Source of the DNA: CAZGCA01 sp964524145
GTDB taxonomy: Bacteria; Hydrogenedentota; CAZGCA01
Length of the DNA: 64,000 nucleotides
Assembly (NCBI GenBank): GCA_964524145.1
Contig: CAZGCA010000026.1
Span: 1-64,000, forward strand
Direction of reading: 5' to 3'
This document shows, piece after piece, positions 8,626 to 16,450 of this stretch. Below the pieces are notes generated by a model. That model saw only the letters and a list, made by a program, of their open reading frames with translations. It did not search any database and was not told the origin of the DNA. Each line of letters opens with the position of its first letter. Within the stretch, counting starts at the first letter, position 1. The translations under genes and the position numbers were made by a program.

Positions 8626-10668
8626 ATGCCGGACGAGACGAAAGTGGAACTTGCGCCGGGCGTGAACGCACCGCTCGTCAGCGTCAACACGCTTGTTGTC
8701 GGCACGGGCGCTGCCGCGCTGAACTGTGCCGTCCATCTGTACCAATTCTTCGCTCAGAAAGGCGTCGAGAAGCCCGAGGAAATCATCGCAATAGCGACCG
8801 ACGGGCTGGGTCTTGGCGCGTCGCGATTCTCCGGTTCAGACAAGCAGACGTACTACAAGATGGGCACCTCGGCGGACCAGCCGGACACGCCGCGAGCGTT
8901 CGCGGAAACCCTGACTGCCGGCGGCTGCATGCACGGCGACCTGGCGTTGATCGAGGCGGTCAACTCGTTGCGCGAATTCTACCATCTCGTCGACCTCGGC
9001 GTACCGTTCCCGCACACGCCCGAAGGCGGATACATAGGGTACAAGACCGACCACGACCCGCTCGAACGCGGGACTTCGGCGGGACCGAAGACGTCCCAGT
9101 ACATGTTCGAAGTGCTTCATGCGACCGTGAAGCGGTACGGAATACCCATCTACTCCGGCTGCCACCTGTTGTCGCTGATCTCCGGCGGAGACGGTGGGGA
9201 ACGAAAGGTGGTTGGCGCTATCGTCGTCGACAAGAACGAAGTTGACGGGCCGCACCATGGGTTGAGAGTTTTCAGCGCGGAAAACGTCGTGCTCGGGACC
9301 GGAGGTCCGGGAGCCCTCTACAAGACGTCCGTGTATCCGACGGTGTTGAGAGGCAACTATGAAGCCGCGTTCCGCGCCGGAGCCGCCGCGAACAACCTGA
9401 CCGAGTCCCAGTTCGGATTGGCATCAACCTCGTTCCGCTGGAACCTTTCGGGCACGTACCAGCAGGTCATTCCGCGCTACTTCAGCACGGACGAGCATGG
9501 CGGGGACACGCAGGAGTTCCTGAACCCTTACTTTCCGTCCATGCGCACGCTCGCCACGGACATATTCCTGAAAGGATACCAATGGCCGTTCGACCCGCAG
9601 AAGATAGAGAACCGGGGCTCTTCATTGATAGACGTTCTTGTCTACTATGAAACAGTCGTCAGGGGGCGACGGGTGTTTATGGATTTCACGCGCAATCCCG
9701 TGGCGACCGGCGACATGACCGAGTTCAGCCTGTCGGACCTCGAATCCGAGGCACGGCAGTATCTCGAAAAGTCCGGCGCGTTGCAGGACACGCCTATCGA
9801 GCGGCTCGAGGCGATGAACCCGTTGAGCATAGAGCTGTACCGCGAACATGATATTGACATAACGCGGGAGCCGCTCGAGGTCGCCGTCTGCTCGCAGCAT
9901 AACAACGGCGGGCTTGTCGTCAACGCGTGGTGGGAGACGACCGTGAAACACCTGTTTGCGGTGGGCGAAGTCGCAGGCACGCATGGAGTAAAGCGGCCCG
10001 GCGGCGCGGCGCTGAACGCGACCCAGGTAGGAAGTCTGCGTGCCGCCGAATACATCGCCAACCGGTACAACCACGGCGTCCAACGGCACGATGAGTTCCG
10101 GGCGACGGCTTCCGAGCATATCGCGGCACAGTTCGACCGCGTCGAGCGGTTCGTGAAGGGCTCATCCACGGCCTCCGTCCCGGTTGAGACCGCTCTCGAC
10201 AGTATCGAGGAACGAATGACCACTTATGGCGCGCACGTGCGCAGCCTTGACGGGGTCGCCGAAGCGCTTGGTGACGGCCACAGGCTGTGGCAACAGATCG
10301 AAGGCGAGGGGGTGCGTTTCGCAGAGAAGAAGACGCTGATAGAGGCGCTGCACGTGGCTAACCTTGCGCTCACGCATGTCGCGTTTCTCGAAGCGATACA
10401 GGCGCTGCTCGAACGCGGAAGCGGCAGTCGCGGGTCGCACATGGTGATGTCGCCCGACGGCATCCGGATTCATCCGGACCTTGGCCCGGAATGGCGGTTC
10501 CTGCCCGAGAACGAATCGTTGCGGGACGAAGTGGTCGAGATCCGGATGGCCGACGACAGCTCGTTCGAAGTGAACGTTGTGCCCGTCCGGCCGATACCGG
10601 AACGCGAGTACTGGTTCGAAACAATGTGGGCCGAGTATCTGAAGGGAACGATATTCGATGCACCATAG
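8626..10668 (+). CDS. FAD-dependent fumarate reductase/succinate dehydrogenase-type flavoprotein
   Basis: 680 residues. The ATG at 8626 has AGGAGA upstream; the open frame before it lies within the GT gene. The FAD site starts at about residue 20 with VVGTGAAALNCAV, and the C-terminal FAD-binding region shows the HNNGGL and LFAVGEVAG segments typical of SdhA/FrdA/NadB proteins. It is longer than L-aspartate oxidase (about 530) and has no signal peptide. No iron-sulfur or membrane-anchor subunit lies next to it, so it looks like a soluble orphan flavoprotein. Its partner and substrate are unknown. It sits 29 bases after the GT2 gene and 18 bases before the alcohol dehydrogenase. Confidence 0.8.
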   Translation: MPDETKVELAPGVNAPLVSVNTLVVGTGAAALNCAVHLYQFFAQKGVEKPEEIIAIATDGLGLGASRFSGSDKQTYYKMGTSADQPDTPRAFAETLTAGGCMHGDLALIEAVNSLREFYHLVDLGVPFPHTPEGGYIGYKTDHDPLERGTSAGPKTSQYMFEVLHATVKRYGIPIYSGCHLLSLISGGDGGERKVVGAIVVDKNEVDGPHHGLRVFSAENVVLGTGGPGALYKTSVYPTVLRGNYEAAFRAGAAANNLTESQFGLASTSFRWNLSGTYQQVIPRYFSTDEHGGDTQEFLNPYFPSMRTLATDIFLKGYQWPFDPQKIENRGSSLIDVLVYYETVVRGRRVFMDFTRNPVATGDMTEFSLSDLESEARQYLEKSGALQDTPIERLEAMNPLSIELYREHDIDITREPLEVAVCSQHNNGGLVVNAWWETTVKHLFAVGEVAGTHGVKRPGGAALNATQVGSLRAAEYIANRYNHGVQRHDEFRATASEHIAAQFDRVERFVKGSSTASVPVETALDSIEERMTTYGAHVRSLDGVAEALGDGHRLWQQIEGEGVRFAEKKTLIEALHVANLALTHVAFLEAIQALLERGSGSRGSHMVMSPDGIRIHPDLGPEWRFLPENESLRDEVVEIRMADDSSFEVNVVPVRPIPEREYWFETMWAEYLKGTIFDAP

Positions 10669-10686
10669 CCGTCCAAGGAGTAGCTC

Positions 10687-11778
10687 ATGAAATCTAAGGC
10701 TGCGGTACTTACACAGTTCAACGAACCGCTGGCGATGGATGAGTTCGACGTCTGCCCGCTCGAGGCCGGCGAAGTCCTTGTCAAACTCGATGCTATCGGC
10801 GTCTGCGGTTCCGACGTCCATATGTGGAAAGGCAAAGACCCGAGAACGCCGGTGCCCATCATTCTCGGCCACGAAGGGATAGGCAGACTGGCCGATCTCG
10901 GTTCTCCGAGGCGTGACGTGCTCGGCAGGGAACTCAGCGCCGGGGACCTGGTGATGTGGGATCGGGGAATTGTCTGCGGCACCTGTTACTACTGCCTGAT
11001 CAAGAAGATGCCGGGGCTCTGCCCGTCGCGACAGACCTACGGTATATCACTGTCGTGCAAAGAACCGCCGCATCTTCGCGGTTGCTACTCGGAATACATT
11101 CACCTGTTCGCGTCGACACCGCTTCTGAAGATCGATGGTGAGGTCGACCCGAAGGTGCTCGTGCCCGCGTCGTGCTCCGGTGCGACAGCGGCAAGCACCG
11201 TCGAACAATGCGATATACGGCAGGGGGACACGGTCGTGGTCATAGGAGCCGGTCCCGTGGGCATATTCGTTCTCGCGTTCGCGATGCTCCGGTCCGGTTG
11301 CGACGTGTACGTGCTGGACAGAGACGAGGCCCAGTCGAGGCTCGATATGTGCGCTGAGTTCGGTGCGATACCCGTGAACGTTTCGAAGATGAGTCCGGCC
11401 GAGACGCTGCCCTACATCCGAGACGTGACACAAGGCCGGGGTGCGGACGTCGTAATAGACTGTACCGGCTCGCCGAAAGCCGCCATCGACGGGATCAAGA
11501 TGGTTGCCCCGCTCGGCACGTATGCTATACCGGGAATCGCCACGCCCGTCGGCGACGTGCCTGTAGCGTTCTTCGAGGATATCGCCCGCAAGAACGCGCG
11601 ACTCCAGGGCATCTGGGTCAGCGACACCTCTCATCTGTACCAGGCCGTGCGACTGGTCCTTGGCAAGAAGTTCCCCTTCGAAAAACTGATCACCCACACG
11701 TTTCCTCTCGACCGCGCGACGGAAGGTCTCGAAGCAGTCGACAGCCGCGAAGCGGTCAAGGCAGTGCTCGAGGCATAG
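10687..11778 (+). CDS. Zinc-dependent alcohol dehydrogenase
   Basis: 363 residues, medium-chain dehydrogenase family, close in style to threonine/sorbitol dehydrogenases. Catalytic zinc ligands are in GVCGSDVHMW and GHEG; the structural zinc lobe is CGTCYYC followed by a fourth Cys in PGLC. The NAD(P) site is VVIGAGPVGIFV. The ribosome binding site is AAGGAG before the ATG. The last gene of the run from 6366. Its 3' end exists as two eroded copies at 14673-14768 and 16337-16396. The -35 element of the ABC exporter gene overlaps its stop codon. Confidence 0.9.
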   Translation: MKSKAAVLTQFNEPLAMDEFDVCPLEAGEVLVKLDAIGVCGSDVHMWKGKDPRTPVPIILGHEGIGRLADLGSPRRDVLGRELSAGDLVMWDRGIVCGTCYYCLIKKMPGLCPSRQTYGISLSCKEPPHLRGCYSEYIHLFASTPLLKIDGEVDPKVLVPASCSGATAASTVEQCDIRQGDTVVVIGAGPVGIFVLAFAMLRSGCDVYVLDRDEAQSRLDMCAEFGAIPVNVSKMSPAETLPYIRDVTQGRGADVVIDCTGSPKAAIDGIKMVAPLGTYAIPGIATPVGDVPVAFFEDIARKNARLQGIWVSDTSHLYQAVRLVLGKKFPFEKLITHTFPLDRATEGLEAVDSREAVKAVLEA

Positions 11779-11805
11779 ACAACCCCCAGTCGACTGTGCT
11801 ATAAT
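11776..11805 (+). promoter_or_regulatory. Promoter of a predicted leaderless ABC exporter mRNA
   Basis: TAGACA at 11776-11781, 18-base spacer, perfect TATAAT at 11800-11805. Only six bases separate the -10 box from the ATG at 11812, so the start codon should coincide with the transcription start. No ribosome binding site precedes this ATG. Confidence 0.65.
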
Positions 11806-11811
11806 CACTTA

Positions 11812-13587
11812 ATGTTCTCGAAAAGTTTTTGGCGATTCTTGCGGTATGCGCGCCCATACTGGTTGTTGGTATTGGGCGCGACGCTTTTTGGCATCCTGAA
11901 GTTCACGATGGCGCTGGCGTTGCCTGCGAGCCTGGGCCTGGTGACGAAGTATGTTCTCCTGGAGGACTTGACGGTTGCGGAGAAGACCGTGCGACTCCTC
12001 GTGGTTCTCGGGGTGTTGACCCTCACCCTTTTGGCCCGGACGCCCGTGACGTTCTTGCGCTCGTATCTGTCAGCGAAAGCCGGCCACAAGACCATCCTGG
12101 ACCTTCGGTTTGCCCTGTTCCGTCACCTGCAGCGGCTGAGTCTCGCGTACCACCACCAACGCCACACGGGCAACATAACGGCACGCCTCATTGCGGACCT
12201 CAATGAGGCCACGGGTCTTCTGAACCACGGCGTTATCGCGGTGGGAATGGATGTCGTGTTCTTGTCCGGCGTGGTCATATTCCTCTTCGCACTCGATTGG
12301 CGTTTGGCGTCCGTGAGCTTATGCACTCTGCCCGTCTACGGCGTGGTTTTTCATTACGTCAACCCCCGGTTGCGAAAAGCGGCAACAGCGGTTCAGCAAG
12401 AGATGGAGGATATGTCGGGCGAGGTAACCGAGAAGCTTCTTGGACTACAGGTGGTCAAGGCGTTCGTTCGGGAGGAAGCCGAAGAACAAAGCTTCTTCAA
12501 ACAGTTGCAGCGGTACTACGGCAAAGTTCTCAAACGCGTGCGCCTGCGGACGACGTTGGGATCGGTCGCAGAGTTTCTGCAGGCGTTCGGTCCCATTGTG
12601 GTGATAACCTACGGCGGTTACCGGGCCATTGCCAACCCCTCATTCTTGCCCGAACTCATAGTCTTCTACGGTTTCATACAACATCTGTATTTGCCGACGC
12701 GCCGCCTCGCGGACTGTTCAGCGACGATCCAGGAGAAGTTGGCTGCGGTCGATCGTGTGTTCGAGGTGCTCGACAGCGTCCCGGACATTCAGAACGCGCC
12801 GGGCGCGAAGAAGCTCTCGCCAATCCGCGGACATCTGCGGTTTGAAGATGTGACGTTCGGATACACCCCGCACATTCCGGTACTCAAAGGCGTTTCCTTT
12901 GAGGCCGAACCGGGACAGGCCGTGGCCATCGTCGGACGCAGCGGAGCCGGGAAAACGACTCTCGTTAATCTGGTCCCCCGTTTCTACGATATCCAGGCCG
13001 GCCACATCAAGGTGGAAGGTTGCGATATTCGCGACGTCAAGATCCGATCACTGCGCCGCAATATTGGTATGGTGCTGCAGGACGTTATTCTCTTTACCGG
13101 CAGCATCAAGGACAACATACTCTACGGCAAGCGACGGGCGTCGGAGGCCGAGATGCTTGAAGCTGCCCGCATGGCACACGTTGATGAGTTTGTTCGAGAT
13201 ATGCCTGACGGATACGACACTGAGGTCGGCGAACGCGGCGTGATACTCAGCGGCGGACAGAGGCAGCGTATAAGTATCGCGCGAGCGTTTCTCTGCAACC
13301 CCAAGATCCTGATTCTCGACGAGGCAACGTCGAATCTCGACTCGCGCGCCGAGGCAATTATTCAGGCCGCCTTGCGCGAGTTGATGCACGGCAGGACTAC
13401 GCTCGTTATTGCCCACCGGTTGTCGACTATTGTTGATTGCGATTTCGTCCTTGTCCTTGACGAAGGGCACGTGGTCGAGCAGGGCTCCCATCGGGAGCTT
13501 ATTCGACGGAACGGACTCTATCGCCAACTCTGCGAGGAGCAGTTCGGTGTCGTCAACACCGAAGAGCTTGCGCAGATGGCAGTCTAA
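11812..13587 (+). CDS. ABC exporter, fused membrane and ATPase domains (MsbA-like)
   Basis: 591-residue half-transporter expected to work as a homodimer exporting a lipid, glycolipid or drug. Six membrane helices occupy about residues 15-310; the nucleotide-binding domain follows with Walker A GRSGAGKTT, a Q-loop in GMVLQDVILFTG, the signature LSGGQRQR, Walker B ILILDEATS and the switch His in IAHRLST. The length is normal for the family. The gene follows the alcohol dehydrogenase but has its own promoter, and that promoter implies translation from a leaderless message. Substrate not predictable. Confidence 0.9.
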   Translation: MFSKSFWRFLRYARPYWLLVLGATLFGILKFTMALALPASLGLVTKYVLLEDLTVAEKTVRLLVVLGVLTLTLLARTPVTFLRSYLSAKAGHKTILDLRFALFRHLQRLSLAYHHQRHTGNITARLIADLNEATGLLNHGVIAVGMDVVFLSGVVIFLFALDWRLASVSLCTLPVYGVVFHYVNPRLRKAATAVQQEMEDMSGEVTEKLLGLQVVKAFVREEAEEQSFFKQLQRYYGKVLKRVRLRTTLGSVAEFLQAFGPIVVITYGGYRAIANPSFLPELIVFYGFIQHLYLPTRRLADCSATIQEKLAAVDRVFEVLDSVPDIQNAPGAKKLSPIRGHLRFEDVTFGYTPHIPVLKGVSFEAEPGQAVAIVGRSGAGKTTLVNLVPRFYDIQAGHIKVEGCDIRDVKIRSLRRNIGMVLQDVILFTGSIKDNILYGKRRASEAEMLEAARMAHVDEFVRDMPDGYDTEVGERGVILSGGQRQRISIARAFLCNPKILILDEATSNLDSRAEAIIQAALRELMHGRTTLVIAHRLSTIVDCDFVLVLDEGHVVEQGSHRELIRRNGLYRQLCEEQFGVVNTEELAQMAV

Positions 13588-13628
13588 CTCCTGCGTGTCG
13601 GCATTCGCGGACAGCACACTCATTTTCC

Positions 13629-14609
13629 TTACCGCGCTTTCGGTACGGCTTTCAGGCTGATGTTTCGGACCTGCATTTCGACGTTGTTGATGCCGGTGAG
13701 TTCCCATCCCATATTTATGCCGCCAAGCCGGTAGTCCGAGAGGTCACGGGAATCTTTCACGAAACCGCGAGCCCACGCCTCGTCGAGCGCTTCAGACGCG
13801 AGGGGGAGCAGGTCGGCTTCGAAGACGATCCATACCCCGGTCGAGACGGGAGTGTTGGTGTAAGAGGACCTGGCCGGGGTGTAGATAAGATTGCCGAGAG
13901 AGTCGCCGGGAATGATTGTCTTGCCCGTGCGGTCCCGGTCGTCGTAAATGGGAACGCCGAGCCAGACAAAGTCGCCGTACCCGGCCGAATCCCGGTTACG
14001 GTTCTGCACTGTGAAGAAGATGAGAAACTGGGCCGCATGGTACGAAGGGTTGTACTGAGGCGTTTCGAATCGTTTGGCGCGGTTGAGCCGGGCCTCCACC
14101 CGGAACCGCAACTCATTCAGCTCGACCAGTGGCGGGCAGAGGTTTGAGAACCGCTGTTCCACAAGAAGATGAGGCCACGGCTCGCCCTTTCGCCGGTGAC
14201 GCTCGCCCCACTCCTGTCTCGAGTCAACACCCATGACGAGGTCCGCCTCGGCCGAACCCGGCTGACCGACGACCACCGTTTTGGCGGCGTCGGCGATGCG
14301 AACCGAGCCCGATGGCAGGACCTCAGGCGATACGTCTTCCAACGTGTGGCGGCTGCTCCATTGTGCAAGCCCCCAAACCGGTTGTTCATCGGCCTTGCCC
14401 CATTGCAGCACACGCCGCACGACGATCGCGCCGGGCTTCGGATCGTAAACCTTGAAGCCTTGCCGAAAACAGCGATCCCTGATCAGTTCCACAACTTCGG
14501 AACTCGTGTTGTCAGCCGCGTCCCGTCCCTCCGCAGCGTGCATAGAGCCAACCAAAGCTGCGAACACCGCTGCAGCTGCCACCGCCACGGCTCGTGTTAT
14601 TCTTGCCAT
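13629..14609 (-). CDS. Secreted protein of unknown function
   Basis: 326 residues. Residues 1-26 form a Sec signal peptide ending in an Ala-rich site (SMHAAEG). The mature part has a beta-rich composition and segments such as GDFVWLGVPIYDDRD and STGVWIVFEADLLP that suggest a jelly-roll or carbohydrate-binding-like fold. I do not recognise the family. It is convergent with the ABC exporter gene. The start ATG lies six bases after a good -10 box, with no ribosome binding site, so the message is probably leaderless. Confidence 0.75.
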   Translation of the reverse strand: MARITRAVAVAAAAVFAALVGSMHAAEGRDAADNTSSEVVELIRDRCFRQGFKVYDPKPGAIVVRRVLQWGKADEQPVWGLAQWSSRHTLEDVSPEVLPSGSVRIADAAKTVVVGQPGSAEADLVMGVDSRQEWGERHRRKGEPWPHLLVEQRFSNLCPPLVELNELRFRVEARLNRAKRFETPQYNPSYHAAQFLIFFTVQNRNRDSAGYGDFVWLGVPIYDDRDRTGKTIIPGDSLGNLIYTPARSSYTNTPVSTGVWIVFEADLLPLASEALDEAWARGFVKDSRDLSDYRLGGINMGWELTGINNVEMQVRNISLKAVPKAR

Positions 14610-14615
14610 GATGAC

Positions 14616-14645
14616 AAGATACCATTGTCACAGTGCGAAACTCAA
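14616..14645 (-). promoter_or_regulatory. Promoter of a predicted leaderless mRNA for the secreted protein
   Basis: Read on the - strand: TTGAGT (14645-14640), 18-base spacer, TATCTT (14621-14616), then six bases to the ATG at 14609. This is the same spacing as for the ABC exporter gene at 11812. Confidence 0.6.
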
Positions 14646-14672
14646 AGAAAGAAGACAGGTGTGATGTCCGCC

Positions 14673-14768
14673 GACCAGATCGCCCACACGTTTCCGCCCG
14701 GCCGTGCCACCGAAAGTCTTGAGGCCATCGACAACCGCGAAACGGTCAAAACCGAACTCGAACCTTGA
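14673..14768 (+). pseudogene. Relic of the alcohol dehydrogenase 3' end, copy 1
   Basis: The last 31 codons of an alcohol dehydrogenase survive here, ending in a TGA. The translation IAHTFPPGRATESLEAIDN matches ITHTFPLDRATEGLEAVDS at the end of the intact enzyme encoded at 10687-11778. No upstream part of the enzyme is present. The fragment lies directly before the first sulfatase-fold gene and supplies its -35 box. Confidence 0.8.
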
Positions 14769-14793
14769 GATTGAGTCGTGTATTGGCCATAAT
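14765..14793 (+). promoter_or_regulatory. Promoter of sulfatase-fold gene 1
   Basis: TTGAGA at 14765-14770, 17-base spacer, CATAAT at 14788-14793. The -35 box overlaps the stop codon of the dehydrogenase relic. The same element occurs before gene 2. Confidence 0.65.
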
Positions 14794-14802
14794 AGTGTAG
14801 GC

Positions 14803-14819
14803 ACCGCCTCTTGGGCGGT
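14803..14819 (+). promoter_or_regulatory. 5' leader hairpin before sulfatase-fold gene 1
   Basis: ACCGCC (14803-14808) pairs with GGCGGT (14814-14819) around a five-base loop, immediately before the AGGG ribosome binding site and the ATG at 14824. The stem is preserved in the leader of gene 2 with a four-base loop, so it may limit access to the ribosome binding site. Confidence 0.5.
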
Positions 14820-14823
14820 AGGG

Positions 14824-16245
14824 ATGATCTGTTGCGAGGTACGAATATTGAATAGTGCCGCAACAATAAGGCGACTGGGCGTAGCTGTTATCGTTGCAGC
14901 CGTATGCGCTGTCGCCATCTTCATTGTATGGTGGGTATCCTCATCCAGCCGCGCCAGGCCGGACATATTCCTGCTATGCATTGATACTCTCAGGAGCGAC
15001 GCCACGGGATGCTCATTGCCGCAAGAGTCTTTTACACCACGGATAGACGAAGTAGCGAAGGACAGCATCGTTTTTGAATACACGCTGAGCCAGTCAGCGA
15101 GCACGTCCCCTTCAATCGCGAGTTTATTCACGTCACGCCTGACGTTCGAGTTCGGGCTGGACCCAATACGGAAGGACTATCTGGCCCCCCGATTCCACAC
15201 GTGGGCCGAATGGCTTCGCGACCTGGGATACGATACGCATGCGGTCATCACAAACCCGTGGTTGACCAGCTACCTTGGCTTCGCGCAAGGGTTTAACAGC
15301 TACGACCTGCGTCTCAAAGCAGAGTCCGCAGAGGTGACCGAGTATGGAACGTCACTTCTTGACAGTCTCGACAAGGGACCACGTTTTGTCTGGCTCCATT
15401 ACTGGTACCCGCACGATCCCTACAGGCGTCACGAGGAGTTTCTACCCGAGAAACTGGCTTCCTACGACGGGCCGTATCGCGAAAGCTTTGGCGGCAGGGA
15501 ATTGAAGAAATTCTGGGACCCGAACCTCCTGCTACCGGAGGAAGACCTTGACTATGTGAGATGGATGTACAATTGTGAGACTCGCCTTACCGACAGAGCG
15601 GTTGGCACGTTTATCGAGACGCTCCAAGATCGGGGTTTATACACCGATTCTCTGATAGTCATATGTTCCGACCATGGGGAGGAATTCCAGGAACATCGTG
15701 GTATTGCACACGCTCATGCTGTTTACGAAGAAGTGATCCACGTGCCTTTGATAGTCAAGTTGCCCCGCAACAGGCTTGCGGGCACGCGCGTGAATACGCG
15801 GGTAAGGCTCATGGATGTACTACCCACCGTCTCCGACGTGCTGGACGAGGTGTTTCCGGAAACGCTGGTTGGTGAGTCTCTGCTGCCCCTCGCAGAGGGA
15901 ACGGGCGTTCCGGCCGACAGAGAGGTGATCTCGACCGCTGACTATCACCACGCGTGCGTCTACCTGGACAACTGGAAGTACGTGCTCTCGAAAGCGATCC
16001 TTGTTGCGGAAGGAGACGACATCCCTATCCCGAAGGAACGACAGGACGAGCTATTCGATATGAGCTCCGATCGTGCCGAGAGACTCAATCGGGCGCACGG
16101 TCTCCCGGAGAGAGTCTCGCTACTGCGGCGCACACTCGATGTGGCAAAGCAAGGCGGTGCGACAGACCTTCCCCAAGCGAAGCCTGAGGACGTGTTTGAC
16201 GAGGAGACGCTCGATATGCTGCGCTCGTTGGGCTATATCAAATAG
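14824..16245 (+). CDS. Membrane-anchored alkaline-phosphatase-superfamily (sulfatase-fold) enzyme, copy 1
   Basis: 473 residues. The ATG at 14824 is chosen because TAGGG precedes it and the equivalent ATG starts copy 2. One N-terminal membrane helix (about 15-38) anchors a large extracytoplasmic domain. Metal-binding residues typical of the superfamily are visible: Asp54 in CIDTLRSD, Asp283-His284 in CSDHGEEF and His291. The nucleophile position, normally Cys or Ser in CxPSR, is Thr94 in STSPSI, and the usual Arg is Ile. Formylglycine cannot be made from Thr, so this is more likely a phosphatase, phosphotransferase or inactive protein than a true sulfatase. Its 3' third is virtually identical to copy 2. 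Confidence 0.85.
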   Translation: MICCEVRILNSAATIRRLGVAVIVAAVCAVAIFIVWWVSSSSRARPDIFLLCIDTLRSDATGCSLPQESFTPRIDEVAKDSIVFEYTLSQSASTSPSIASLFTSRLTFEFGLDPIRKDYLAPRFHTWAEWLRDLGYDTHAVITNPWLTSYLGFAQGFNSYDLRLKAESAEVTEYGTSLLDSLDKGPRFVWLHYWYPHDPYRRHEEFLPEKLASYDGPYRESFGGRELKKFWDPNLLLPEEDLDYVRWMYNCETRLTDRAVGTFIETLQDRGLYTDSLIVICSDHGEEFQEHRGIAHAHAVYEEVIHVPLIVKLPRNRLAGTRVNTRVRLMDVLPTVSDVLDEVFPETLVGESLLPLAEGTGVPADREVISTADYHHACVYLDNWKYVLSKAILVAEGDDIPIPKERQDELFDMSSDRAERLNRAHGLPERVSLLRRTLDVAKQGGATDLPQAKPEDVFDEETLDMLRSLGYIK

Positions 16246-16336
16246 CTCGTTCCCGGCCCGTTGGTGAGACAATAAAGCCCGAAAGGCTATCAACCGCAGC
16301 GCTCGATGACGTCGGACTACGATTGTAGCATCTGTC

Positions 16337-16396
16337 CGAGGCACCTCTCGAGAAGCTCTCAACCGGGAAGCGGTCAAAGCTAGTGTCGAACCTTGA
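16337..16396 (+). pseudogene. Relic of the alcohol dehydrogenase 3' end, copy 2
   Basis: A shorter, more eroded version of the fragment at 14673-14768. The frame ends REALNREAVKASVEP then TGA, matching SREAVKAVLEA at the end of the intact dehydrogenase. It precedes the second sulfatase-fold gene in the same position, showing that the dehydrogenase tail was carried along in the duplication. Confidence 0.7.
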
Positions 16397-16421
16397 AATT
16401 GAGTGGTGTATTGTCCATAAT
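16393..16421 (+). promoter_or_regulatory. Promoter of sulfatase-fold gene 2
   Basis: TTGAAA at 16393-16398, 17-base spacer, CATAAT at 16416-16421; duplicate of the element at 14765-14793. Confidence 0.65.
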
Positions 16422-16430
16422 AGTATAGGC

Positions 16431-16446
16431 ACCGCCTCTGGGCGGT
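16431..16446 (+). promoter_or_regulatory. 5' leader hairpin before sulfatase-fold gene 2
   Basis: ACCGCC (16431-16436) pairs with GGCGGT (16441-16446), four-base loop, directly before AGGG and the ATG at 16451. Counterpart of 14803-14819. Confidence 0.5.
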
Positions 16447-16450
16447 AGGG

